A DNA stretch of 64,000 nucleotides, taken from positions 1,099,820 through 1,163,819 of the forward strand of contig JANPWX010000118.1 in the NCBI GenBank assembly GCA_024734555.1, written 5' to 3'. This DNA comes from Trochalopteron elliotii (taxonomy: Eukaryota > Chordata > Aves > Passeriformes > Leiothrichidae). The position numbers and the translations under genes are program-made. A model generated the notes under the pieces. The model was not told the DNA's origin. It ran no database searches and worked only from the letters and a program-made list of their open reading frames with translations. Every line of letters begins with the position of its first letter. Position 1 is the stretch's first letter. Below are positions 1 through 12,800 of the stretch, piece by piece.

Positions 1-720
1 CTGAGGTGAAGGCACCAGCACTTGCCCAGCTCCAGAAGCTAAACATGCAGAGCCTGGCTGAGATCCAGCCATCTTCTGAGGCTGCCAGCTTGGGGGAGGG
101 AGTGGGTTTGTTGTGGAGGAATGGTGACAAATGAACCTAAAGCTGCTAGCTGTGTTGTGGTTGTTAGCTGTGTTTGCCTCTCATCTGGAAGGGGCAAGAT
201 ACAGGCAAGGGCAGTGAGTGCTTTTGTGCCCACCACACACTGCAGTGCTCCTGGATTAGGCTGTCCTGCTTGCCCCACTGTGAACTTAGTTTTGTTTCCA
301 GACCCCAGTCTGCTAACTCCTTTCAGTCCCCATTTTCTCCTCCACATTCTCCCACCTCCTCTCCTTCCTTGGTCTCTGCTGTTTTTGAACAGGGAGAGAA
401 AGAAGAGGGGCTGACATCTCCATGAAAGCTCACTGAAGACTGTGCTGGGCTCTGTTGATCTCTGGTCAAATTGCAGGCTGAGACTTTCAAATCTGCCTGA
501 AAATTGCAAAGTAGTTCTTTGCCTCATTCCCTCAAGCTAGCAGAAGGAGCTCAACCCCTCACAAAGGCAGCTTTGAGATCCCCAAATCTCTTCCCTCCAA
601 GGAATCATCCCACAATGGGCAGGTGAAACAAGTCCCCTGAAGGGTCTCACCTTTTAGGTCCCCAAATGGAGAGCATCCTCTCAACATTACAGTGCTCCTC
701 TAAAGGGTCTCCTAGCTATT

Positions 721-855
721 ATCACAAAATCATGGAATTGTTTTGCGTTGGAAGGGACCTTAAAGACTATCTTGCTCCACCCCTGCTGCCATCAACAGGG
801 ACAGCTACTAGACCAAGTTTCTCCAAGCCCCATCCAACCTGATCTTGTCTATTCC
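721..855 (-). mobile_element. CR1 LINE fragment, 3' end
   Basis: Reads as the reverse complement of a CR1 3' end: an ATCATGGAATTG-like terminus, then GTTGGAAGGGACCTTAAAGA and a CCAAGCCCCATCCAACCTG block. Diverged and truncated; the element sense strand is minus, the same as PAPPA2. Confidence 0.85.
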
Positions 856-3549
856 TCTCAGAGATCTGCTTCAGATGGCACTTCATGCTGGAAGCAGCAG
901 CAAGAAGCATTGTGGAGGTGATGCCCTTTCCCCCAAAGCATCTGACCCCTGACTTCCAGGCCAGCACTTTTCAACGCTACAGCTCTGGGCGATTCTGAAC
1001 ATTTCTCCTTGACAGTCCACATCTTTGTGTGATCCAGGTGGTGGGTTGGCACTGCCATGGAACAGGTCCTGCCTAAATCCAGAAAGCACAAACGCATATA
1101 TGTTAAGTTCCCCTTGTTCCCTTTACTTTGGAATTAGAAGTGAAGTAGTTTGGCAGCTGGAAGCCAGGCTGTTGCGTGGCCTCTCCAGGCTGATAACAGA
1201 TCTTCTTTAGCAAGAGTCAAAGAAGCTTTACCCTTCACATCAGCATTGTCAGTCAGATGAACCTGCCAGCAGGAAGGCAGCAACTTTCTGGCAGGATCTT
1301 GATTACACAATCAGTATTTCCTCAAGGATCCCTTGTTGACAAGCAATGATTCCCCAAGGGCCTTTCCTCACCCAGGTTAATAGACAAAAGCATCTCCAAG
1401 ACAACTGATTTCTTCATCCCCTTTCTCTTCCACTTAAACTATGGGAAATGAATTTCAACTACAAACTCAGCCCCTTCTAAGCATCCCTATTGCTCCTGCA
1501 GTAAAATTCAACTAAAAAATAGAAGTGAGGTAATTGCAGGAATATGAGGTAAATGCATAATCTGTGTCCAAGATTATCTTCAGTTGCAGAGACAGCTGGA
1601 TCCCAACTGTGGTTCAGGCCTGCATAAGGTGGGCAACTCCACACGAAGAATCAAGCTAGACCTAAAATAATTCAAAGGAAGCCTGACTATATTTCCAAGG
1701 GTGAGCTAGTTAGTGGACATCAGAAATCTTTGGTGTCAGCCACACATTATGCTTGACTTTTGTCCAGTATATAGTACACATAGAGGGTCTTGCTTCTTTA
1801 TACACGTCAACACCTGTATGGCATTAAATTCTTCAGCAAGGCTTGTGCTTACTGGGTTGGTGGACAACAGGGAGACAGTAGATCAAGGACTCCATTTTCT
1901 GAACCCAGAGAGACAGCAGAGGACCTCAAAAACCTCATGTCCACATCACCAGCTCAGACCCTATTTTCACACCAGCACATCAGTAACCTGCACCTGATCA
2001 GTACTGGTTGCTTCCAGAACTCCCCAGCACCTCACTTCCTCCAAAACTGGCATGATCAAAGAGATAAACCTCTCACTCTGGCATCTCCCACCCTCTCCTT
2101 GCCAGGGCTGAGACACCAGAAGGATTTTCAGCAATCCAGGAACTGTCTTAATGGATAAAAGCTGCTACACCACACCAAGGGGTTTGTACTCATGCTGAGT
2201 GTGCATCAAGAGCTCCTGATGAGACAGTACAATAACATTTACAAGTCCAAGGAAAGGTTTTTGCTTGGGCTGGGCCACTCACATAGGAGGTAATCTCCAT
2301 GATAGGAAAGCAATACTTTTTGTGGTTTTGTTAATGTGGTTTTTGTACTCCACCATCAGAGACGTCCGATGAAACAGCAGCAATGACAATTGCAAAGGGG
2401 AAAAATCAATGTCAATGTGCATTGCTATGAAAACGTACTCCACTTTGCATGATTTCCCTTGACTTGTCTCACAGGCTGTTCAGACCCATGTGGAATTTAC
2501 TCACACATCAGAGGAGCCTCAGGATCTCCCAGGGGTCATCATTTTTACAGCAGTTTGCTGCAGGAGGACAGAGGGGGCCTAACTTTGCAAGCTGGGTGGA
2601 TCAGTTTGAATGCCCAGTGCCTGAAGCGCCACAGGCACAAAAGCTGCTCTAGAATTTTCAAAGCAGTCCATGTGATCACTGCCATAATCATCATTTGCTC
2701 AGCTCCCTTTGGCCCAAGAAATGCTCCTAACACTGTGAAAAGCTGTTTACAGAAACCACTTCCTTCATTACAAAGCAAGAAATTTGGCAACTGCTTCCCA
2801 CTGAACAACAACTCTACCCCAGAGCAAAGAAGAGATGAAGTCTGCATCCAATTAAAACTGGAAGGGGGCATTAAACAATTAACACATAATTACCTGATTT
2901 GGGCTAGAATCAAGACTCTGGGGAGGACCCAGCCAGTGCCAAGGAATCTTTAGTGACCAAACCAAATGGGGACTTTGGCTGGAGGCATCACAGACAAAAC
3001 GTTCAGCATCAAAATATTGGCTGAGAGCAGGGCTAGTGAACCACCAGGAATTTTTCCCCGAAGCATCAGGAAAAATCTTCTCCCATTGAAATGCCAATAC
3101 TAGAGATTAAATATAGCCAAGAGGCACAGCGGGTGAGATGTTAACCCTGACAGAAGGCAGCCATTCATTCTTACAGTACCTCTGTTCTATGCTTTATCAC
3201 TTTTAGGAAAGACAGAAGCTCCAGGAATCTGCCAACATCTTGTAAATATCTAATTACCTGGGAGTCTGCAAGCACTTCATTTGGTGCTTAACTTTCACAG
3301 AGTGACAAACACGTTGAAGTGCATGGGAAGATCTGCTTGTTTCAGGTTAAAGTACTTAACACACTTGTGTGTGCAACAGCACCTTGTTCCCACCAGGTTC
3401 ACCTAGACCAGGGAATGCCTCTTGTATTTCAAGAAATCCATGTGATCAGAGCAAGCTGCTCTGCCTTCTGCCTCTCAAGCCAGGTCTTTGAGACTGGCTA
3501 TCACCTATTACCTCTGCTCCTTGCGCACACTGGGAGGAGGAAAGGAATA

Positions 3550-3588
3550 GTGATAATGGTGATATAATGGTGATAATAATGGTGATAA
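3550..3588. repeat. GATAAT/GGTGAT imperfect short tandem repeat
   Basis: Alternating TGATAATGG and GATAATAATGG units lie just inside the intron, beginning six bases after the exon O donor. Confidence 0.8.
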
Positions 3589-3595
3589 GACTTAC

Positions 3596-3809
3596 TTCTT
3601 AGGCTTGTCTGCTGTGTTCTCGGCCACGTGGTAGCCAGGCTTGCACTTGTACCGACAGACTGAGCCCACGTCGTGGTTGCCCTGCAGGCACCGAGGCACC
3701 AGGAGCTTGGCGTTGGCCATGGCGGGCGGCGCGTCGCACTCCAGCTTGCAGTAGGCCTCAGGCAGTGACCACAGGCCATCCTCCAGGCAGGTCAGCCACT
3801 GGTTTGTCC
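3596..3809 (-). CDS. PAPPA2: PAPPA2 exon O: CCP2 end and CCP3
   Basis: 214 nt, residues 1190-1261, the last coding exon in the window. It starts GGACAAACCAG after tttgggctcag and ends CCTAAGAA/gtaagt in the middle of a codon (phase 2). It encodes [20 protein letters not shown], which closes CCP2, then LECDAPP and [20 protein letters not shown] for CCP3. The next exon, expected to begin with a sequence like the human LLKIQC block, is not seen between 3595 and 1 and must lie outside. A GATAAT-rich repeat starts six bases beyond the donor. Confidence 0.95.
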
Positions 3810-6800
3810 CTGAGCCCAAAAGAGAAGCAGTGTGTGGGGTTACAGCTGAGCCAGGAATGGAGTCCTGCTGAGGGGAGCTCAGAGCAACCAGCAGAAGCCC
3901 TCTTGTTACAGTATTGTATGTTTGGTATACTGGTACCAAAGGGGGCAACAAACACAAAGACCATGGACACCATCGCCTGCTTGGTCAGGAAATGTAGCAG
4001 AAAATACTTGAAAGCAGACAAAAGTATGGCAGAGTCAACTTCTAGAGGCTGGAGAAAGCATCTTGGTTCTGCAAATCTCCCCAAATCTTTCCCATAAACT
4101 TGCCCTATTTCGTGGTGCCTCAGGGTAGCCAAGGGCCTTTGTGTAAGACAGCTCTCTGTCACACTCAGTTCAGCCCACCTTCATTCTCCCCAAGGGATTT
4201 TTGCAGCTTGTCCTTACCTATGCTGATCAAGTTGTCATACCCTACTAGAGATGCACTGCAAGATCATAGAATGGCTTGGGCTGGAAAGAACCTTTAAAGG
4301 CCATCTAGTCCAATCTCCCTCTGCTATGGGCAAGGACATCATCCACCAGGTCAGGCAGCTCAGAGCCCTGCCCGACCTGGCTTTCAATATTTCCAGGAAT
4401 AGGGAACCCACCACCTCTCTGGGCAACCTGAGAGTAAGGAGGATGGAAAAAACCACAAGGACAGATGTGGGAGGCTTCACTGGTGTGACTGGGAATTCAA
4501 ACCACCTATCATTAGAGGTCTGGGTTGAGTATTACAGCCCAGCTCTTTGTTGTCCCTGATAGACCCAGCTAAATGGGTGGCCAAAACTGCACAGCTCTGG
4601 ATGTCTGCAGGAAGTGCCCAGAACTACATCACCCACAGGGTGTGGATAATGGATAGTTCATTGGGAACTGATGAGCAAGAAAACAAGCTGGACTGGAGCA
4701 AATGGGATTCTTCCTAGTGAGAGGTTTGGATCAACATGTTTGTGGTGCAGTCAGCTACTCTACAGTTCCTTCAAACATCACTTTCTTTTTACAGAAACAC
4801 TTCTGGGGCAGGGAGAAGATCACATCTCTACTAAGCTCCTGTGTTCCTGATGGGTCAAGGCTGCCACGGGTCATCTTCCACTCCAAGTGCCACACAGCTA
4901 TGTCATGCTTTCCTTGCCTATTCTTCACATTTATTAGCATCAACAGCTTGCTTGTAAGGATGCAAGTTGTTGAGGGGAACAAGCATAGAGCATGTCCCTG
5001 CCTCAGTGACTCGGTTGTGTCAGCTGTGCTCTAAGGTTTTACCCACATGGCTTGGCAGCCTTGGCCAAGCACCTCCAGCCATCATGCTGGAAGTCACCCA
5101 GGGGCCCATGGAGGGGACACCTTCCCACTGAGGGAGCCCATGGCAAACCTCCCAGTGACTGCAGCAGGACCAAGAAGCAGCTGTGAGTGAAAGATCAGAT
5201 TAAAGCCCTGCCCTCAGTCGACCAACCCAAGGCAATGGGCATCAGTTCATGCAGAATTTGTGTTGTTGAGATGACATTTGCATGCTACCCATTGATCAGC
5301 TTACTCTGGGGATCTGCCACAATCCTCCCTGTCATGAAATGAGACCTTAATTCTCTGCAGTTTTTGCTCCTTAGATTTAAATTGAAAAAAAAAAAAGAAG
5401 TAAACAATTCTCATACATTTCAGCTATAAATGTCTCCATAAAATAGGGCACCCATTAAAATGATTTGTTGTATGTGACTTTTCAGAGCAAAGGCACTGGT
5501 GGAAACTCACAAAGTCCCAATGCTTGAAGCTGTCAAGGCAATTACCCCTGGAATCCCATCCAGCTCAGCCCTTGCATAGACAGAACAGTAGCTCTCTTTC
5601 TCTGACTTGGCTTGAAAAATTCCTGCGGCTACTGATGGAGTCGGCAGAATGAAAGCCAGGCCATGGTGTGTCTGGGTGGTGAACATCTCCCAGACTGCTC
5701 CACAGCTGTGGGCATCAGTCTCTATGGCTTTATACAGCCCCAGGCCCCCTGAACCACAGGCTTTCCCACAGCCACCAGGCACAGAGCCACTTCTGGCTCT
5801 CTGAAGTCCTCTCTGTCTGCCTGCATGTTTCTCGTCTCCATCACCGTAATACTGGAGGCTGGACCAGTTATCAGGAGAGGACACTGCTACACCCTGAGGT
5901 GGATGGATAAGGGTTGCCTGCCAGGGGATGGGAGTCAGAGGGAATTATTCCCACACTAGGATGTCTCTGCTCCAGGGAGAGGGATACCCATCATTTCGGG
6001 AAGTATCTCGAGAGCCCATCCAGCTGGCAAATCCAGGATAAGTGAGAAATTCCAAGCAGCAATGCTCTGTTTGAACTGCTTGGGACAGGCACGGAAAGGC
6101 GGCATCTAAAAGGGTGGTTAATTGTCTTGACACTCCAGACCATACCTTGAAGTTTGGCTGGGGGGATGCAGGAGAAGGAGCATCTCTGCAGGTAGGTGGT
6201 CCCCACAGGGCAGGAGAACTCAGCATTGTACACGTGGGACTGGTCAGGGACACGGCAGTCAACAGGGTCACAGGTCACAGATCTGTCCCACTGTCCTGAA
6301 CTGCACGTCAGCACCACCTCCTGCTGTAGAAAAAGCAAAGCTCCATCAGACTCCTGAAGAGAGCTTTGATTTACAGGTGTGCCACCATAGCAGAAAGGTC
6401 TGACCCAAGTTTAAGGATGAGGAGAGGTCTCCAACATTTTTCCTCCCTCAGTGTGCCCTTTCTCCCCACTCTGGACAATGAATCACGAAGCCCTGACCTG
6501 TTCACAGGGAGATGTGTGAGATGTGAGAGCAGCAAATGTGCCTTGGGTTAACAGTCCAGCTACTGTGCATGTTACATTGTCCTAGTGGTGCCAGTCCACA
6601 TTAAGGAAAAAAGGAAAATCCCTTCAAGATACACTGAAACCTCTTGAGGTAAGCTATTCCCAGCTCTGTGTTCTGCAATTTCCTCCCCTAAAAATCAAGT
6701 CTTACCTCAACTGTTGTCAGAAAGCTCTTCTGTTGATTGTTTTTCCCTAAATGTACCAATTCCCTCATGCCTCAGCCCACAGACCCCATTGAAATAATTT

Positions 6801-9800
6801 AACATCATTTACAAATCCTAATAACACAGCCCCTCTTACTCAGCTGGAGAACTGCCTGACATCAAAAACCACAATGGTCCCACCACTAAGTATAGTCGAC
6901 ATACTACAGACTTTATCAAAATTGAGTGGTGGATGACGGTTTGCTATAAGCAACCTGGTTTAGTGGAAGGTGTTCCTAGCCACAACAGTGGGGTTGGACT
7001 AAGTGATCTTTTAAAGGTCCCTTCCAACCCCAATTGTTCTATGATTTCCATTCCCAAACTGCTAACCCCAGCCCAGAAACCCTCAGCCAGGGGCTGCAGA
7101 CCAATATTCCTGATGTGCCTTCACTGGCTGAGGACAGTCACACTGCTGGTACAACTGAACACGTGACCTGTCCTCCCAACCAGCACATTTTGATTGAACC
7201 TGGATGTGGTGTCTCTGAAGGACAACATTAAATTGGAGTCTGGCACTCCCAAGTGTGCAGTAGGATCATGGTGTAGCTGAAGCAGGTGGAAAGGATGCTC
7301 AGGAGAAGAGCTGTGTGCATTTTCCTAAATAGAGTTACAAGCCAGACATCACTGGAGGCTCAGGGCAGGGCACTTGCAAGCTGCCCTCTGCTATGACAGC
7401 CACTTGGTAAAGCTCTGTTCAGAAGTTTCCCATCTCACTGCCAAACACAGGAAAACTGCCACCCGAGGCAGACTTATTTTGTGTGGTTTCATTTCAGAGA
7501 ACGGGAACATTTTGTTTTCCCTGGGCATGCCTTGGCCCACAGACCCAGTGGCCATGTAATTAACAACCTCCCAGTGATGAGCAGTGCATCTCCAGCTGCC
7601 CTATTGCACTTCCCAGTGCCCACCTCTGCTTTGGCCAACACTGCAGCACGGGAAACCTGCCTGCCAGGTGCCACAAGCAGATCTCCAATGAGAGGAAATG
7701 TCACCCTGCTGACATGGCCCAACTCACTTTCCTCTGTCTGCCCCAAGCAAGTTCACACCCTCACTCACTCTGGCATGTAGACCAGCTCAGCTCCAGGGAC
7801 TCCTGTTCCCCCCTCCAGAAACAGCCTAAGGACGAGACACAATGTGCCTACACCCCTGCCAAGGTGACTGCCTGGACCAAGGCAGTTCAGTTCACAAGGA
7901 CACATCATCCCAGGTCTCCTCAGTCAATAGCTACGAGCTGTGCTGGCTCCTGGCTTTTATGAGGTAACCCCCAACCCTTTGGAAAGTGGGACAAACTCTT
8001 TCACGGTGACCTCTGTGCCATTATTGCAACACAACACAAAAGAAGAAAAGCTCTCCATGCTCTCAGCTCCCTCTAAATATAGCTGCTCTGCAATGACTTC
8101 ATTTTTTCCTGAGCCACTAACTTCAGCTTTAAGAGAGAAAACATCCCAGGGATGTTTAACCCTCCAAGCAATGCCCATCTGGAGAGCAGAAATATCTACC
8201 TCTCCCTCTGCTAGAGTGCATCACCTTGACTTGAGACATGCCCTGCAGCAGCGTTCAGCCTGGCAGAGCTGTGCTCTGCAAACGACACTGGACTGGGAGA
8301 ACTAGGACTGAAGCAAGGGAAAGAGAGGGATCTCCAGAGCAGAAACACCAGCCATGAGCACAGGGGTCCAGCATGGGAGCTTCATTGAGCTGGGATGTGT
8401 TGGGAAAGCAGCAAGAAGGCTGGGGCTGAGGAATTAAGTAGTCTGTGCTCTCTCCAACCACCTCAGAGTGGTTAAATGTTTTTTATCTACGTCTTGGTCC
8501 CACGGGCCATCCTGAGGCCCACTCACCTCTGTGGAGCCCAGCCTCTTCCCACCACTGGAGTGCAGGACAAACCCCTTTTCACAGGAGACAGCACAGGCCA
8601 TGTGCCCTGGGCCATCAGAGCTGCAGTTGAGGGTGGCAGCGTGAGCAAGCAGTGGCTGTTTACAGGTTCCTGATCCCACACAGGGACCGTGGGCACAGCT
8701 GTGGAGGAGAACAGAGAAGGGATCAACCACTGGGTGCCAGGACTACTTCAGCAAGGAAGGGCTTCCTCCAGGTGGCACTTGTGTGGAATGAGTGCTCAGC
8801 AGGTCACAGATGCCTGGAGATGCACACCCTCCAGCTTCTTCCAGGCTTGAAGCCTCCTGATGATACCAGGAGACTCCATTATCCCAGCTCTGTCTTAGCT
8901 GGACTTCATCCCAACCCCACACCTTCCCACCAACCACCACCATGTTCTTCCAAGCTGATGAAAGGAGCCACAGCTCAACAATATTCCAAAATTTGTGCTG
9001 CTGGCACACAGGCCTAGAGTGTGCACACAGCCCAGTACCAAAGGGGCTCATTGCAGGTAGACCAAGAGAACAAAAGGAGAGAGGTGACAAGGAGAGGGGA
9101 GGCAGAAGGTATATCTTTGTACAACTTTTGAATCAGATATGTCAAACTCTGTATAGGACACTGTAGAATCCACAGATGATTCTCCAACTGCAAGGAAAGG
9201 TTCAGCTAAGAGGAAACCTCTGCAAATATATGGGAATCATCCATGAGTTGTTCTTCAGACCCTGTGTAATCCCCCTTCATATCCATAAAGTGACACCACA
9301 GACCACGGTGGAAGGGACAAGCTGGATACAACTGGCTCCTCAACCCCACTCCCATCACCTTCCCCCTCTGCCCTGACAGCCTTCAGCACCTCTGCTCTTC
9401 CCCCAGCCCAACACAGCACTCCAAGCCTGCTCATGTTGATCTCTTTGGGATCAAGACCATCTCAACACACACCTGTTCAGCTCTACACCCTCAACTGTGG
9501 CCACCAAGGTGAGATGTAGATAAAGGGAGGAATAACCTTTCCCTTTGCAAGTACCATTGCAAGTTACAAGAGGTCCCAGGGAAGCTTGCAATGCATCACC
9601 CATGCCACCTCCTTCTCCTCCCAGCAGCAGCTTCCACTGAGGAGCAGTCATTAGGGACTGATTATTCAAGCATCACAGCTCCATAATGAGAACCAGTGCT
9701 GGTAAAAGGATTATGGTCTCCATCAGTGAAATGCTGCCAGTCAGTTACCTGGGGTGGAACTGGGACAAGACATGGGCCAATACAACAGCTCCCACACGCT

Positions 9801-12800
9801 GGATATCCATCAGCCTGGCTTTATCTGTTACCAAGTGATATAGATGCAACACTTGATCTCAGCCCTCCTCAGTGAGGGACAGAGGTGCTGCAGCTTCAGG
9901 CAAAAACTGGGGATGATGCCTTAAGTTTTAGCTTTTATGTTTTTCAGATTCTGTGCTGCCTAGGGGTATAGTGCTGAGCCTCATATTAAGTGCTGGTGAG
10001 CTCTCTTCACAGAGTAGGGAGACAAAATAAATCCTTTTCCTGCTGAAGAACAAGGACAACTTTCAGACCCAAAGCATAAAAAACAGTGGCTGAAGGGAGG
10101 AACAAGAAGGATGGGACCTTACAACCTGGAGCTGTAACTGGACAATTAAACCCCAACATGCAAATAGACCAAAACTTATAAAAATGTGAGACCTCGTGAC
10201 CTGTTGTCCATTTTGTGACCATTTTGGGTCCACCTTGGGTGTAGCCCTGTCAGGCCCTGTCCTGCCCAAGGCGTATCCTAAAGGCTTTTCAATAAACACC
10301 TACTTTATTCTCTAGCTCCATCCAGCCTCTGTTTCAGGTCAGCCTTCTCAAGGCATCAGTTTTTGGCAACCCAGGGCAAAAGGAGAAGGGCAGGAGCTGC
10401 ACCTGAAGGCCTCTCTCTCCTTGCTCCCTGCTTGGCACAGGGCTGTTAGTCGTTTTCAGGCACTGCCTTTCTCCCAGCAAGGCAGAGGCTTCTGCCTCTT
10501 GCCTTTACTCAATGTTTCCAGCCAAGGATGCACAGAGCTAGAAATACCACAAAAGACACACACACACAAAAAACCCAACAAAAAAACAAAAAAACAACAA
10601 ACCCCAAAAATACCCAAATCGGTGCCGGCACAGATGTTGAGGGAACGCAATGTGCTGTTGACTCTGGACAAGTCCACAGAGCCAAAGGCACGGTGGAAAC
10701 CTGCAGGCCACAGCCCTGAAAGAGCCGGTGGGCACAGGAGGGGACCACAAAGAAGAACGAGAAGAAAGGGGCTGTTTTTTCAATGCAGACCTGTTTATGA
10801 AGTGAGAAATGGTTTCAGGGCAGCTGCTGCAAATTCTTTCACTAGCTTATATTTCCATTCGCTTCCTTTTTAAAGAATTTGTTTTACGAGTGCAGCATTT
10901 GTCAGGTCATTAGCTTCTGAGGGCATCTGTTACCAATTGTAGCCCTCTCCCCTCCCCTCCCACAGTCACCTTCTCTGGGCAGTTGCTCTGCTCCCTGCCT
11001 GTGCCCCTGGCTCATTCTTCCTCCCGTCCCCAGTTCCACCTCTCGGTGATGGAGCTCCTGTCCTAAACTTCCTTGTGTGTTTGCCTGTTTGCCTCTGGAC
11101 ACTCACATCCTCTTTCCAGCCTTGCTTCTCCATTCCATCCCTTTCCTCACCAGTCATGGGTACCTTGTCTGGGGCAGCCTTGGCAGTGGGGACAACGCTG
11201 TTATTAAATAACAATTAAATGAGGCGCTAATCCTTCTGAGCGCTACCATTTTGGTTGTCCACCAGCACGGGAATGTATCCAGCAATGTGGTAGAAAGTAG
11301 ATCAAGATATCAGCAAGTTTCTTATGTAGTATAAATACAAAATGTTATACAGGGTAGTTATGCATAAGAGATTGATAATTACAGGTCATAATTACAAAAT
11401 ATTTTTATGTACATCACATACAAATACTTACGCACATGTTCTGTATGTGCACGTAGATATATTTTAGAAATAACAGAAAAGTTGGGGTTAGAATAATTAC
11501 CTTCCTGTTTGTCCCCAAAGATGACTAACTTAGCACTGTTTTTTCTGTGATTAACAACACCCCTAATCCTACAAATACCCACTAGATTTTATTTTGGAAA
11601 TTATCTGAGACCAATCAGCTCAAGTTCTGAGAAGCTGTGCACATCCTACACCTTGCTTTTGAAGCCTGGTGCTGCTATTCCAGACCTGAAAAGGAGCTCA
11701 CATCACTGAAAGCTGTCTGATTTTCTCAAATATATCAATAATCTTAAATATATATATATCAACCCTACCAACAAACACTGCCTTGATTGCTTCCTTTATC
11801 AGCATCATCACTGCTGCACTTGGGGCCAGGACAGTTTTCAGCCTGATGGTGGACAAGTGCAGGTCAAAAGAGAAAAAAGCCCTGTGACCTGGCCCCATCA
11901 TGATCCACATGCTATGCCAGGGCTCGGGTAAAGTGATGGAATAAATCACAGCTCCCAGACCCTGGAACACCCTAACAAAGGCTGGACAAGGAAATGGTGC
12001 AGTTAGCCCAGTTCTGATCTCAGCATGAAGGAGCTCTTTCTGCTTTTGATGATAAATTAAATTCCTGTATCACAGCTGCAAACTCCTGACTTCTGCCCAT
12101 TTCTGATTCAGGCCATATAAGATGTGGGACAAGCCAATATTTTTTTACTTTTTTTTTCTGCCCAAGACATCAAAAAAAATTTCCACTTCAATCCCAGCAT
12201 CTTTTGAAGCTCAAACTAATGATTTGTCAACAACATTTTTACAAAATACCAAGGTTTTCCTCCTAACTTATTTCATGTCAGCACAAGCCTGCACGATGCT
12301 CTGGGCTCACCGAGTCCCATAACTTATACATCAAAGAAAGCTTCAGGTCTGGAAATCTGTTAAATTCTGCCTAGTGATGGCCCTAACTGCTCCAGAATGG
12401 TAAGAGCTTTGTTCTGAAATGGAAACAATTCTATGAAGTAGAGCAAAACTTCTCCTTTGGGATCCTTCATCCTTCTATAATAAAAGCAGGCAGCCACTAC
12501 CAGCAACAGAGCATGTTAAGCCAGTGGTGGCAAAGCCAGTATGGTAACACTGCTTTGTTGTGACAAAATCCCAAATTCTGAAAAGATGAAATTTCATGTT
12601 TTACAGCAATTACTTAATGCAGCACAGAAAACACTGATGGATTTAGCCACATCAAACTAAGCCAAGTCAAATGCAGTGCAGCTGCCTAAAGTATAATAAA
12701 TCATCTATACATTGCTGTAGTATCTACTCAAGCTTTCAACCCCAAGATTGCTGCTGAAACATCCCTTATCATCGAGCTCCACCTCTTAACAGCAGAAACT

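Larger units (their letters stand above)
1..3595 (-). other. PAPPA2: PAPPA2 intron after exon O (partial)
   Basis: No coding exon recognised on either strand. It holds a GATAAT-rich repeat next to the donor, a CR1 fragment at 721-855, and otherwise unremarkable unique sequence. Open frames here (up to about 165 codons) have no recognisable protein. Confidence 0.7.

Noticed and set aside
1..3595. Search for the next PAPPA2 exon after exon O
   Set aside because: No segment with a matching phase-2 acceptor and CCP3-ending cysteines was found, so the exon is taken to lie outside the window.
5507..5884. 125-codon minus-strand frame in intron N-O
   Set aside because: Considered as an extra PAPPA2 exon, but the exon N to O phases already join and the sequence does not resemble pappalysins.
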